DNA of 64,000 nt from CBDFHB01 sp965250115 (GTDB lineage: Bacteria; Acidobacteriota; Vicinamibacteria; Marinacidobacterales; SMYC01): the NCBI GenBank assembly GCA_965250115.1, contig CBDFNJ010000002.1:1054001-1118000 (forward strand), given 5' to 3'. Position numbers and translations under genes: made by a program. The notes below the pieces were generated by a model that was not told the origin of the DNA, did no database searches, and saw nothing but the letters and a program-made list of their open reading frames with translations. This document shows positions 1-8,695 of this stretch, piece by piece. Every line of letters starts with the position of its first letter. Positions within the stretch are counted from its first letter, which is position 1.

Positions 1-593
1 TCCGCTGTGCGAATGCTGGTGATGCCGAATCGGTGAAGGTAGTCGACCGCCCTCACGAGTGCTCTCGCTTCGGCATCGTTTCCGTAGACCACATCGTGCG
101 CTAAGCCTCTTCGATTCGTCCACGACGAGCGACCATCCTGCGAGGCGAGCACGACGGGTCGATCGGAGACTACGGCCTCGAGCTCGCTCCGACGGTCCTC
201 CTCGAAGATGTGATAGCGCCATCCGTATCCACGAATGACCTCGAGCTCTGGATGGATTGTCGCGTAGACGCGAACGATCTCGAGAAGCTCGCCGTGGGTC
301 TCGGCATCCCCGAGCCAAACCTCGTCGAGCGAGCGTGCCCCGGCCAGAAGCTCGACGTCGTCGTCATGGAAGGCAGGCAGCAGGAGACGGCCGTCGAGAT
401 CGATGATGCGGGTTGCCGCTCCGATGTAAGGCTCGACTTCGGCTCGAGTCCCGACCCCGACGATCCTCTCACCACGGATCGCAACGTCTTCGGCCGTGGC
501 ACCGTTCCGAAAGACGAGGTCGGCCGGGGGGAGAGGGCTCGTACAGGCCGAAAGGCCGAAAATCCAGAGAGACCACAATGCTCTTTCGCTCAT
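1..593 (-). CDS. Amidohydrolase-like lipoprotein (YtcJ-type fold), 3' end outside window
   Basis: Reading leftward from ATG at 593 gives an open frame of 197 codons that runs off the left edge. The N-terminus is a lipoprotein signal with lipobox LSAC (Cys near residue 17). The next segment resembles the N-terminus of amidohydrolase family 3 (YtcJ-like) proteins: ADLVFRNG, then LDGRLLLPAF, then a GYGW motif near residue 123. Family members are metal-dependent hydrolases acting on C-N bonds. Here the usual D-x-H-x-H metal site after PGF is replaced by HDDDVEL, and the DGH motif is DGR, so the visible part lacks the expected metal-binding histidines. It diverges from the oxidoreductase at 638 with only 44 bp between starts. 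The fold assignment is fairly sure; catalytic activity is doubtful. Confidence 0.75.
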   Translation of the reverse strand, partial: MSERALWSLWIFGLSACTSPLPPADLVFRNGATAEDVAIRGERIVGVGTRAEVEPYIGAATRIIDLDGRLLLPAFHDDDVELLAGARSLDEVWLGDAETHGELLEIVRVYATIHPELEVIRGYGWRYHIFEEDRRSELEAVVSDRPVVLASQDGRSSWTNRRGLAHDVVYGNDAEARALVRAVDYLHRFGITSIRTA

Positions 594-637
594 CTTGTCT
601 GTCGCGCGAGCCTCGGGAAGGGGAAGCGAAGTCTATA

Positions 638-1603
638 ATGTGGACCTTGGTTCCATCAAGCTCGGGCGTCTTCTACCTGAACGGGAAACCTTTGCCGCTC
701 GGTGGAGATTCACTCATCGGCGCGCGTCTGTTGCGCGAGTTCGATCCCCGTGCCCGAATCCCGGGGCCGAACGAGCCGCCCTACCTCTTCTGCGCCAACG
801 GCACCTGCCGAGACTGCAATGTCTCGATCGATGGACTGCCGGACCTTCCGTCGTGCCGGCTTCCACTCGCGGCCGGGCTGTCGCTCTCGGGCGTCGGCGA
901 GGGCGCGCTGCCCTCCAGAATCGTCGCTCCGGCAGGTGAGCCTATCCAGTGCGACGTGCTCGTCGTCGGGGCGGGCGAAGCGGGCGAAGCAGCTGCGGCC
1001 GCAGCCCGTAGGAAACGCGCCCGGGTCCTCCACGTCGAAGCGCGTCGCGTCGATCGGGAAGATGTGCGCTCCCCCTGCCCGGTCGCGGTCGAGGGTTTTG
1101 ACCTCGTCGTCTTCGACAAGGGCCAGAAGCGGTCCGTCACGGCCCGCACCATCGTCTTGGCGACCGGGTGGCGTGACGCTTTCCCGACGTTTCCCGGCTC
1201 GACCAGGCTGGGCATCATTCCTATGGATCTCCTCGAGCGTTACATGGCTCACGGGTTTCTTCCTGGAGAGACCGTGCTTCTAGTCGGGCGTGACCTCCGC
1301 TCCCCGAAGCTCCGGACCGATCTCGTTCGTCTGGGGGCCAAGCGCATCGAGCTCGCGTCTTCGCCATTGGGGCCATCTGGCATCGATGATTTCGAGATCG
1401 TCGCGGCCGGGGGTCGACGAGAACCCTCCCTGTCGCTCGCCAAGGCTCTCGGCTGTCGCACCTACTACAACCACGACCTCCGCCAGGAACGACTCGACGT
1501 CACGGCCGATGGCCGAACGTCGGTAGGGGCCGTTTTCGGCGCCGGCGGGGCTGTCGGAACGGATGGTGACGAGGTCGGACGAGCCGCAGCACGTTGCCCG
1601 TGA
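638..1603 (+). CDS. 2Fe-2S / FAD-binding oxidoreductase (HcnA/HcnB or sarcosine-oxidase alpha type)
   Basis: A 321-residue protein starting at ATG 638, with a purine-rich GGGGAAG about 12 bases upstream. Residues 10-85 form a 2Fe-2S ferredoxin-like domain with cysteines in CANGTCRDC and a later PSCRLPL. Around residue 106 a Rossmann nucleotide-binding loop VVGAGEAGEA begins, and ATGWRDAFP near 180 fits the second FAD/NAD motif. This order is typical of the iron-sulfur/flavin subunits of opine, octopine, cyanide-forming (Hcn) and sarcosine oxidases. It is shorter than full alpha subunits and has no partner gene beside it, so the substrate is unknown. The pirin gene follows after 21 bp and may be cotranscribed. 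Confidence 0.7.
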   Translation: MWTLVPSSSGVFYLNGKPLPLGGDSLIGARLLREFDPRARIPGPNEPPYLFCANGTCRDCNVSIDGLPDLPSCRLPLAAGLSLSGVGEGALPSRIVAPAGEPIQCDVLVVGAGEAGEAAAAAARRKRARVLHVEARRVDREDVRSPCPVAVEGFDLVVFDKGQKRSVTARTIVLATGWRDAFPTFPGSTRLGIIPMDLLERYMAHGFLPGETVLLVGRDLRSPKLRTDLVRLGAKRIELASSPLGPSGIDDFEIVAAGGRREPSLSLAKALGCRTYYNHDLRQERLDVTADGRTSVGAVFGAGGAVGTDGDEVGRAAARCP

Positions 1604-2062
1604 CGTGCTAGAGTAGATGCGGAAATGAGCTATCGAGACATCACGCAAATCGTTACCGCGCAAGAGGCGATAGAAGGAGCGGGAGTGCGTATCCGGCGGA
1701 GCATCGGAACGCCCACCCTCGACTATCACGATCCGTTTCTTCTCCTCGACGAGTTCAAGTCCGAAGATGGAGCTGACTACATCGCGGGCTTTCCAGATCA
1801 TCCCCACCGCGGCTTCGAGACCGTAACCTACATGCTCGCGGGCGCCATGCGTCACGAGGACCACAAGGGCAATCGCGGTGAGCTCGGTCCGGGGTCGGTT
1901 CAGTGGATGACCGCGGGGCGCGGCATCGTGCACTCGGAAATGCCGATGCAGCGCGACGGCCTCATGTGGGGGTTTCAACTCTGGGTCAATCTCGCCGCCA
2001 AGGACAAGATGACGGCCCCGCGCTATCAGGACATCTCGGCGGATCTAATTCATTGAGGTAAA

Positions 2063-2080
2063 CCCCCGACTCTGCCGGGG
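2063..2080 (+). repeat. Left-end subterminal hairpin of the IS200-type element
   Basis: An imperfect palindrome, a run of C's then GACTCTG then CCGGGG, lies 12 bases inside the left end. Its sequence closely matches the right-end hairpin, as expected for the structures recognised by TnpA on single-stranded DNA. Confidence 0.7.
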
Positions 2081-2168
2081 TGACTCCCAGAGGTTTGACC
2101 GTGTAAGGAAGTAGGAAAGAAAGTCCTCCTTGGAAAGCGCGAACTTCCAAACAAGGAGGACTACCAAG

Positions 2169-2609
2169 GTGAAAGAATACAAGAGCCTATCCCACACACG
2201 ATGGGACTGCAAATATCACGTTGTGTTCATCCCGAAGTACCGAAGGAAGAAGATGTATGGTGCAATCAGAACGCATCTGGGAAAGATTCTCCACGAGCTG
2301 GCGAAACAAAAAGAGGCCCGGATTCTGGAGGGCCACTTGATGTCGGACCACGTCCACATGTGCATCAGCATCCCACCGAAGTTTGCGGTGTTGAACGTGG
2401 TGGGGTTCATCAAAGGCAAGAGTGCGATCTCGGTGGCACGGAACTTCCGCGGACGCAGACGCAACTTCACCGGCGAAAGCTTCTGGGCACGCGGTTACTT
2501 CGTGTCGACCGTAGGCTTGGACGAAGAGATGGTCCGCAAGTACATTCGTGACCAAGAGCAGGAGGACCAACGTCTGGACCAGCTGAATATGGACTGGTCG
2601 GGCTGGTAG
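2169..2609 (+). CDS. tnpA: IS200-type Y1 (HUH) transposase TnpA
   Basis: A 146-residue single-strand transposase. GTG 2169 is chosen because it follows a strong AAGGAGG at 2153-2159 and gives the family N-terminus VKEYKSLSHTRWDCKYH; an in-frame ATG at 2130 has no such site. The HUH metal motif is DHVHM (His61 and His63), and the catalytic tyrosine is most likely Tyr125 in KYIRDQ. The gene is full length and intact, so the element may still be mobile. It sits inside the pirin gene in the same orientation. Confidence 0.93.
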   Translation: MKEYKSLSHTRWDCKYHVVFIPKYRRKKMYGAIRTHLGKILHELAKQKEARILEGHLMSDHVHMCISIPPKFAVLNVVGFIKGKSAISVARNFRGRRRNFTGESFWARGYFVSTVGLDEEMVRKYIRDQEQEDQRLDQLNMDWSGW

Positions 2610-2648
2610 TTGGGGAGCAAGATCGACCCCTTTAGGGGGCTCATGAAC

Positions 2649-2665
2649 AGCCCCTTCGAGGGGCT
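2649..2665 (+). terminator. Stem-loop downstream of tnpA
   Basis: AGCCCCT-TCG-AGGGGCT is a perfect 7-bp stem with a 3-base loop, preceded by a weaker CCCC-TTTA-GGGG. No T-run follows, so it may limit read-through or be part of the right-end structure rather than a classical terminator. Confidence 0.4.
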
Positions 2666-2677
2666 CTTATGAATAGG

Positions 2678-2696
2678 CCCCCGGCTTTGCCGGGGG
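2678..2696 (+). repeat. Right-end subterminal hairpin of the IS200-type element
   Basis: CCCCCGGC-TTT-GCCGGGGG is a perfect 8-bp stem ending 11 bases before the right end. It has nearly the same sequence as the left-end hairpin at 2063. Confidence 0.75.
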
Positions 2697-3157
2697 TCAC
2701 TTTAACTCCCACCGTGAAGGCGCCTGATGGTGCGACGATTCGCATCATCGCGGGTGAGGCCGAGGGAGCGAGCGGGCCGGTGACGGGCATCAACACGTCG
2801 CCGCTCTATCTCGACGTCGAGATGGGCCCGGACGCCGAGCACCTCCGTCCGCTCCCCGTCGAGCACAACGCGTTCTGCTACGTCTTCGAGGGTGAAGGCG
2901 CCATTGGTGGCAAAGTGCTCGGAGCGGGTCAATTGGCGGCTCTGACGCGCGGTACGAGCGAGGCAGTTCGCTTCGTCACGACGAAGGAATCCATGCGTCT
3001 TTTGCTGCTCGCTGCTCGACCGCTCGAGGAGCCCGTCGCGCGCCAGGGCCCCTTCGTCATGAACACGCGGGAAGAGATCATGAAGGCATTCGAGGACTAT
3101 CGTCAAGGCACGTTGCTCGACTGACGCCGGGCGCGGTCAAGGCATGGGCAAAGCCGG

Positions 3158-3186
3158 TTGACAATGCCTCATTCCTGAGCTAATTT
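3158..3186 (+). promoter_or_regulatory. Candidate sigma-70 promoter for the leu operon
   Basis: A perfect -35 box TTGACA (3158-3163) is followed by exactly 17 bases and a weak -10 box TAATTT (3181-3186), in the 124-bp gap between the pirin remnant and leuA. No leader peptide or terminator hairpin was recognised between it and leuA. Confidence 0.5.
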
Positions 3187-3248
3187 GCTAATCGGTCGGT
3201 AAGTATGGGTAACAGTCGCGTTTCTGTATGTTTAGGAGAGAAGCTAGC

Positions 3249-4802
3249 ATGACAGATTCGAACCGTGTCATCATTTTCGATACCACTTTGAGGGACGGTG
3301 AGCAGTCGCCCGGCGCGAGCATGGACCTATCCGGCAAGCTCACGATTGCGACGGCGCTCGCCGAGCTCGGGGTGGATGTCATCGAGGCGGGGTTTCCGAT
3401 CGCATCCAATGGCGACTTCGAAGCGGTTCGGGGAGTCGCGCGAAAGATCGAAGGACCGATTGTCGCGGGCCTCGCACGTTGCCACGAGCTCGATATCAAC
3501 CGTGCCTGGGAGGCGTTGAAAGAGGCGCCGAAGGCACGGATCCACGTGTTTCTCGCGACGAGCGCGATCCATCGGGAGTTCAAGCTTGCGATGGCGAAAG
3601 AAGAAATCGTGCGGAGAGCCGTCGAGAGCGTGAAGCTCGCGAGAGAGCTGTGCGACGACGTCGAGTTCTCTCCTGAGGACGCGGCCCGTACCGAGCTCGA
3701 CTTTCTCGCCGAGGTCGTGGAAAAGGTCATCGAAGCGGGCGCCGGCACGGTTAACATTCCCGATACGGTCGGTTACGCGATGCCAACCGAGTTCTCCGAC
3801 TGCATTCGCTACTTGAAGGAGAAGGTTTCCAACATCGGGCGCGCGGTCATCAGTGTTCACTGCCACAACGACCTGGGACTCGCGGTCGCCAATAGCCTAG
3901 CCGCCTTGGGGGCCGGCGCCCGGCAGATAGAGTGCACCATCAACGGCATTGGTGAGCGCGCAGGTAATTGCTCGCTCGAAGAGGTCGTCATGACGCTCAA
4001 GACGCGCTCGGAGTTGTTCGGTCTCGAGACCGGTATCGACACGACCCGGATCGTTCCGACGAGCCGTTTGCTCTGCCAGACGACGGGGCTCGTCGTGCAG
4101 CGCAACAAGGCGATCGTCGGGCAGAACGCCTTCGCGCACGAGGCGGGCATCCACCAACACGGCGTCATCCAGCATCGAGCGACCTACGAGATCATGAAAC
4201 CGGAGGACGTCGGGCTTTCGAGCAACGCTCTCGTCCTCGGAAAGCACAGCGGACGCCACGCGCTGAAGAAACGGATCGAGGAGCTCGGCTACAAGCCGAG
4301 CAAGGACGAGATGGATCTTATCTTCGTCGAGTTCAAGGCTCTCGCGGACACGAAGAAAGAAGTACTCGACGACGATCTCGAGACCCTGATGCATGGAGCG
4401 AAGCACGACGACGTCGAGACTTGGGAGCTCGTTGATCTTTTTGTGAGCTCGGGGACGGATGCCGCCTCGACTGCCACCGTTTGTCTCCGACATCTAAGCG
4501 GCCGCACCGTAAAGGAGGCGGCCTGTGGCGATGGGCCTATCGAAGCGATTTTCCGTGCGATGGGCCGGGCCGGCGGTACGGAGCTTTCGATCACCGACAT
4601 CCAGCTCCGAGCCTTGACTTCTGGGCTCGGCGGAAAAGGGGAAGTCATCGTAGAAGTCGAGGAACTCGGTCAACGACACCGTGGACGGGCCGTCGGGAAC
4701 GACACGATGCGGGCGGCAGCGGACGCCTTCCTTAGCGTGATCAACCGCGTCTTGGCGTTGCGGCACGAGCAGAAGGAGCTCGTGGACGTCTTCGGCAAGT
4801 AG
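3249..4802 (+). CDS. leuA: 2-isopropylmalate synthase
   Basis: 517 residues; catalyses the first committed step of leucine synthesis, condensing acetyl-CoA with 2-oxoisovalerate. ATG 3249 follows AGGAGAG by about 8 bases and starts MTDSNRVIIFDTTLRDG. Catalytic motifs are LRDGEQSPGASM (residues 13-25), HCHNDLG (about 204) and GIGERAGN (about 233). The C-terminal part (about 390-500) is the leucine-binding regulatory domain, so feedback inhibition is expected. It is followed after 8 bp by leuC, then leuD; leuB is not in the window. Confidence 0.96.
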   Translation: MTDSNRVIIFDTTLRDGEQSPGASMDLSGKLTIATALAELGVDVIEAGFPIASNGDFEAVRGVARKIEGPIVAGLARCHELDINRAWEALKEAPKARIHVFLATSAIHREFKLAMAKEEIVRRAVESVKLARELCDDVEFSPEDAARTELDFLAEVVEKVIEAGAGTVNIPDTVGYAMPTEFSDCIRYLKEKVSNIGRAVISVHCHNDLGLAVANSLAALGAGARQIECTINGIGERAGNCSLEEVVMTLKTRSELFGLETGIDTTRIVPTSRLLCQTTGLVVQRNKAIVGQNAFAHEAGIHQHGVIQHRATYEIMKPEDVGLSSNALVLGKHSGRHALKKRIEELGYKPSKDEMDLIFVEFKALADTKKEVLDDDLETLMHGAKHDDVETWELVDLFVSSGTDAASTATVCLRHLSGRTVKEAACGDGPIEAIFRAMGRAGGTELSITDIQLRALTSGLGGKGEVIVEVEELGQRHRGRAVGNDTMRAAADAFLSVINRVLALRHEQKELVDVFGK

Positions 4803-4810
4803 CCTCGGCG

Positions 4811-6205
4811 ATGCCCCAAACCCTCTTCGACAAACTCTGGGACCGGCATGTCGTCCAGGCCGCCACGGAGGACCACCCCGCTGTCGTCTACATAGATCTC
4901 CATTTGATCCACGAAGTGACGTCGCCGCAGGCTTTCGAGGACCTTCGCGGCCGCAGGCTCAAAGTGCGGCGCCCCGATCGCACACTCGCCACCATGGATC
5001 ATTCGACGCCCACGCTCTTTGACGGCACGACGCCGCTCTACGTGAACGAACAGACGAAGAAACAAGTCGCGGCTCTGGAACACAATTGCGCGGAGTTCGG
5101 AATCGAGCTCTTCGCCCTCGGGGATGCGCGCCAGGGGATCGTGCACGTCATCGGCCCCGAGCTGGGGCTGACTCAGCCCGGGATGACGATTGTCTGCGGA
5201 GACTCTCACACGGCGACTCACGGTGCCTTCGGTGCCTGGGCCTTCGGCATAGGAACCACCGAGGTCTCCCACGTGCTCGCGACGCAGTGTCTTTTGCAGA
5301 ACAAGCCAAAGAGCTTCGAGGTTCGACTGGACGGAAAGCTCTCGCCGGGTGTCACCGCGAAAGACTTGATCCTCGCCGTCATCCACGAGATCGGGGTCGA
5401 CGGAGGGCGCGGGCACGTCATCGAATATACCGGCTCCTGCGCCGCATCGCTCGGCATGGAAGAGCGTATGACGATCTGCAACATGTCGATCGAGGGTGGA
5501 GCGCGCGCAGGATTAATGGGGCCCGACCAGACGACGTTCTCCTATCTCGAAGGACGCCCCTTCGCGCCGAGCGGAGACGCTTGGGAGCACGCGGTCGAGG
5601 ATTGGCGCCGCCTGCCCACCGATCCCGACGCGAGCTACGACAAGTGCTTCGTCCTCGACGCGTCATCCGTGGAGCCGATGGTCACCTACGGAACGAACCC
5701 CGGGATGTCCGTGCCGGTGAGCGGATCGATTCCGGAGACGAGACGTTCTCCCGCCGTGGACCAAGCTCTCGCCTATATGCGTGTCGAGCGCGGTGAGAGG
5801 CTTCTCGGCAAGCCGGTGGACGTCGTCTTCATTGGTAGCTGCACCAACTCGCGACTCTCTGACTTGCGCCAGGCGGCTTCGGTGATGAAGGGAAGGAAAG
5901 TCCCGGCCGGTGTTCGGGTCCTCGTCGTTCCCGGTTCGCAGCAGGTCAAACGGGACGCGGTGGCCGAGGGCCTGGACCGTATCTTCGTTGCCGCCGGTGC
6001 GGAGTGGCGCGAACCAGGCTGCTCGATGTGTATCGCCATGAACGGCGATCAGCTCGAGCCAGGACAGCTCGCCGTAAGCACGAGCAATCGGAACTTCGAG
6101 GGTCGACAGGGGAAGGGGAGCCGCACGGTTCTCGCTAGCCCTCTTACCGCGGCGGCGGCCGCCGTGACGGGTAAGATTGCGGACGCTCGTGAGTTGTTGG
6201 ACTGA
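4811..6205 (+). CDS. leuC: 3-isopropylmalate dehydratase large subunit
   Basis: 464 residues, normal for LeuC. With LeuD it isomerises 2- to 3-isopropylmalate through a 4Fe-4S cluster. Cluster cysteines are visible in GSCTNSR (about 343) and CSMCIAMN (404 and 407). ATG 4811 lies 8 bp after leuA, and the stop is 4 bp before leuD, which points to one transcript. Confidence 0.96.
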   Translation: MPQTLFDKLWDRHVVQAATEDHPAVVYIDLHLIHEVTSPQAFEDLRGRRLKVRRPDRTLATMDHSTPTLFDGTTPLYVNEQTKKQVAALEHNCAEFGIELFALGDARQGIVHVIGPELGLTQPGMTIVCGDSHTATHGAFGAWAFGIGTTEVSHVLATQCLLQNKPKSFEVRLDGKLSPGVTAKDLILAVIHEIGVDGGRGHVIEYTGSCAASLGMEERMTICNMSIEGGARAGLMGPDQTTFSYLEGRPFAPSGDAWEHAVEDWRRLPTDPDASYDKCFVLDASSVEPMVTYGTNPGMSVPVSGSIPETRRSPAVDQALAYMRVERGERLLGKPVDVVFIGSCTNSRLSDLRQAASVMKGRKVPAGVRVLVVPGSQQVKRDAVAEGLDRIFVAAGAEWREPGCSMCIAMNGDQLEPGQLAVSTSNRNFEGRQGKGSRTVLASPLTAAAAAVTGKIADARELLD

Positions 6206-6209
6206 GCCG

Positions 6210-6788
6210 ATGGAGCCACTTCGCGTCGTAACCTCGAAAACGGTCGTTCTCGGAATCGACAACATCGACACCGATCAGATCATTCCGGCGCGCTTTCTCA
6301 CGGGCACGACGAAAGAGGGCTTCGGAGAGAACCTCTTTGCCGACTGGCGTCGTGACGAAGCCGGAGACCTGAAGCCGGACTTCGTCCTGAATCGCCCCGA
6401 GGCAAAGGGTGCGGCGATCCTCGTCGCGGGGGAGAACTTCGGCTGCGGCTCGTCCCGCGAGCACGCGCCCTGGGCGCTCCGAGCCTTCGGCTTCCGTGCC
6501 GTCATCAGCTCGACGATCGCGGACATCTTCAAGCACAATGCGGTGAAGAACGGTCTTCTTCCTGTGGAAGTCGACCGAGAGATTCAGGAGGTGTTGCTTG
6601 CGCATCCAGGTTGGACGCTCACCATCGATCTCGAGAAGAAGATGGTCCTCCTTCCCGATGGGCGACAGGCCTCGTTTCACCTCGACCGCTTCGCTCGCTA
6701 CTGTCTGCTCAACGGAATCGATCAGCTCGACTTTCTCCTTCAGCAGCAAGCTGCCATCGAGAGTTTCGAATCTCGAGCCGGACTTTGA
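6210..6788 (+). CDS. leuD: 3-isopropylmalate dehydratase small subunit
   Basis: 192 residues, full length. ATG 6210 is preferred over an upstream in-frame ATG within leuC because the protein then starts MEPLRVVTSKTVVLG and the gene follows leuC directly. The substrate-binding segment GENFGCGSSREHAPWAL is intact. Last gene of the leuACD run; egtB follows 39 bp later. Confidence 0.95.
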   Translation: MEPLRVVTSKTVVLGIDNIDTDQIIPARFLTGTTKEGFGENLFADWRRDEAGDLKPDFVLNRPEAKGAAILVAGENFGCGSSREHAPWALRAFGFRAVISSTIADIFKHNAVKNGLLPVEVDREIQEVLLAHPGWTLTIDLEKKMVLLPDGRQASFHLDRFARYCLLNGIDQLDFLLQQQAAIESFESRAGL

Positions 6789-6827
6789 TACGGTGGCGCA
6801 GTACAGGCCGCGCCAAAGGTGACGAGA

Positions 6828-8111
6828 ATGACCGAGAATCAAAGCCTGACCCGGGTCGACCGGCGCTCGCTCCTCGAGAACTATGGAAGAGTTCGTTCGG
6901 AGAGCGAGGCCCTGGCCGCCCCGATCACGGCCGAGGACGCTCAAATCCAATCGATGCCCGACGTGAGTCCCACGAAGTGGCATCTCGGGCACACCACTTG
7001 GTTCTTCGAGACTTTTCTGCTCTCCGAGGAAGCGTCCTACCAGCCCTATCGCGAAGAGCTCAAGATTCTGTTCAATTCCTACTACAATGCCGTCGGTGAG
7101 CAGCATCCGCGACCGCAGCGCGGCCTCGTGTCGCGACCCACGCTCGACGAAGTCATCGACTATCGTCACCACCTGGACGCCTTGGTTCGAGATTTCTTCC
7201 GGTCGGCGAGCGAGAAGCGGTTCGACGAGGCCGCGGGCGTCATCCGAGTCGGGCTCAATCACGAGCAGCAGCATCAAGAGCTCATGATGACTGACATCTT
7301 GCACGTCTTATCGTCGAATCCATTGAAGCCCGCCTATCGGGATTCGGAGCGTCCGGCCTCGCCCTTGCCGGCTCCGCTCGCTTGGCACGCCTATGACGAG
7401 GGTATTTGCTGGATCGGTGCCGAAAAAGATAGCTTCGCCTACGATAACGAGTACCCACGTCACCGACAGTTCGTTCACGGATTCGAGCTTGCCTCACGTG
7501 TCGTGACCAACTCCGAGTACATGGAGTTCGTCTCGGGTGGTGGCTACGAGCGTCCGGAGCTTTGGCTGAGCGACGGCTGGGCCACGGTCCGAGCCGAGAG
7601 CTGGTGCGCTCCCTTGTATTGGGAGCGTCGACAGGGAACTTGGTGGCAGATGACGCTCCACGGGATGAAGCCGGTCGATCCCAACGCGCCCGTGTGCCAC
7701 GTGAGCTACTACGAGGCGGACGCCTTCGCCCGCTGGTGCGGCGCTAGGCTCCCGACCGAGCTCGAGTGGGAGGTTGCCGCTTCGAACGTTGCAGTCGAGG
7801 GGAACCTACAGGAGAGCGATTTCGTCGTAGCCTTCGCTCCTGATGAGGGCGATCTCGTGGGCGGACCCACTCAGATGTTCGGTGACGTCTGGGAGTGGAC
7901 CCACAGTGCCTATCTGCCCTATCCGGGCTACCGCGTCAGCGAGGGCGCGCTGGGCGAGTACAACGGCAAGTTCATGTGTAATCAGATGGTGCTTCGGGGT
8001 AGCTCCTTCGCCACACCGCGCGACCACCTACGAAAGAGCTATCGCAACTTCTCCTATCCCCACTCTCGCTGGCAGTTCACGGGCCTGAGGCTTGCCCGAG
8101 ATCTCGCGTGA
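6828..8111 (+). CDS. egtB: EgtB-like sulfoxide synthase (ergothioneine-type)
   Basis: 427 residues with the two-domain EgtB architecture: an N-terminal DinB-like helical bundle and a C-terminal formylglycine-generating-enzyme-type fold. The non-haem iron ligands appear as His52 in HLGHTTWFFE and His145/His149 in HEQQHQE. The family joins hercynine to a thiol through C-S bond formation. ATG 6828 is placed 8-9 bases after AAAGG; GTG 6819 is an alternative. No egtD methyltransferase lies nearby, so hercynine must be made by a gene elsewhere, or the enzyme uses another substrate. Its stop overlaps the start of tag. Confidence 0.85.
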   Translation: MTENQSLTRVDRRSLLENYGRVRSESEALAAPITAEDAQIQSMPDVSPTKWHLGHTTWFFETFLLSEEASYQPYREELKILFNSYYNAVGEQHPRPQRGLVSRPTLDEVIDYRHHLDALVRDFFRSASEKRFDEAAGVIRVGLNHEQQHQELMMTDILHVLSSNPLKPAYRDSERPASPLPAPLAWHAYDEGICWIGAEKDSFAYDNEYPRHRQFVHGFELASRVVTNSEYMEFVSGGGYERPELWLSDGWATVRAESWCAPLYWERRQGTWWQMTLHGMKPVDPNAPVCHVSYYEADAFARWCGARLPTELEWEVAASNVAVEGNLQESDFVVAFAPDEGDLVGGPTQMFGDVWEWTHSAYLPYPGYRVSEGALGEYNGKFMCNQMVLRGSSFATPRDHLRKSYRNFSYPHSRWQFTGLRLARDLA

Positions 8112-8695
8112 GCCCGGCCCGCAAGGCCAAGAAGCGCTGCGCCTGGGCCGAGCAGGGCAAAAGCGACCTCTACATCGCCTACCACGACGAGGAGTGGGGC
8201 GTGCCGGTCCACGACGACAGGACGCACTTCGAGTTTCTCGTGCTCGAAGGCGCTCAGGCCGGACTGTCCTGGGCGACGATCCTCAACAAGCGCGAAGGCT
8301 ATCGTAAGGCCTTTGCCGGCTTCGAGCCCGCCAAAGTGGCCCGTTTCAGAAACGAGAAGATCGAGAGGCTTCTCGAGAACAAGGGCATCGTCCGCAATCG
8401 GCTCAAGATCGTGAGCGCCGTAGAGAACGCGCACGTGTTTCTGGAGGTTCAGCGAGAGCTCGGCAGCTTCGACACCTACATCTGGAGTTTCGTCGGTGGC
8501 AAGCCCAAGGTGAATCGAAGGCGTCGCATGAAGGACATCCCGCCACGAACACGCGAGTCGGACGCCTTGAGCAAGGATCTGAAGAAACGCGGATTCAAGT
8601 TCGTCGGCAGTACGATCATTTACGCCCACATGCAGGCCGTCGGCCTCGTCAACGACCACGTCGTGGACTGCTTTCGGTATGGCGTCAGTCGGTGA
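8108..8695 (+). CDS. tag: DNA-3-methyladenine glycosylase I
   Basis: 195 residues; removes 3-methyladenine from alkylated DNA. It starts at GTG 8108, overlapping the egtB stop by 4 bases, which suggests translational coupling. The N-terminal KKRCAWAEQ and YHDEEWG segments and the C-terminal H-x3-C in NDHVVDCF supply the expected Cys/His zinc site of Tag. The 3' end overlaps that of the leftward lhr gene by 11 bp. Confidence 0.94.
   Translation: MSPARKAKKRCAWAEQGKSDLYIAYHDEEWGVPVHDDRTHFEFLVLEGAQAGLSWATILNKREGYRKAFAGFEPAKVARFRNEKIERLLENKGIVRNRLKIVSAVENAHVFLEVQRELGSFDTYIWSFVGGKPKVNRRRRMKDIPPRTRESDALSKDLKKRGFKFVGSTIIYAHMQAVGLVNDHVVDCFRYGVSR

Larger units (their letters stand above)
2051..2707 (+). 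mobile_element. IS200/IS605-family element (single tnpA, about 657 bp)
   Basis: The ends are set by the pirin gene: removing 2051-2707 restores its frame exactly (the cut is ambiguous by one base because both sides continue with C). As expected for this family there is no terminal inverted repeat and no target duplication. Instead there are subterminal hairpins near both ends and one Y1 transposase gene. The size is typical of IS200-like elements carrying tnpA alone. Confidence 0.88.
1625..3124 (+). pseudogene. Pirin-family cupin gene, split by an IS200-type element
   Basis: The 5' part (1625-2050, 142 codons) encodes the pirin N-terminal cupin, including the DHPHRGFETVTYML stretch and a later GRGIVHSEMP motif. 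The frame then stops at TGA 2054-2056, inside inserted DNA. The 3' part (2708-3124) resumes with PTVKAPDG and encodes the C-terminal cupin. Joining base 2050 to 2708 gives DLIPTV across the junction and a continuous 280-residue frame, the normal length of pirins. Pirins are iron-binding bicupins, some with quercetinase activity. Each half might still be translated (an ATG at 2669 opens the second half within the element), but a working bicupin is unlikely. Confidence 0.9.

Noticed and set aside
413..637. N-terminal extension of the 2Fe-2S/FAD oxidoreductase to 413
   Set aside because: It lies within the antisense of the amidohydrolase-like gene, has no similarity to the family and no ribosome-binding site; ATG 638 gives the expected N-terminus.
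634..639. TATAAT as a -10 box
   Set aside because: It overlaps the chosen start codon, so a transcript from it would begin inside the gene; no -35 box at the right distance.
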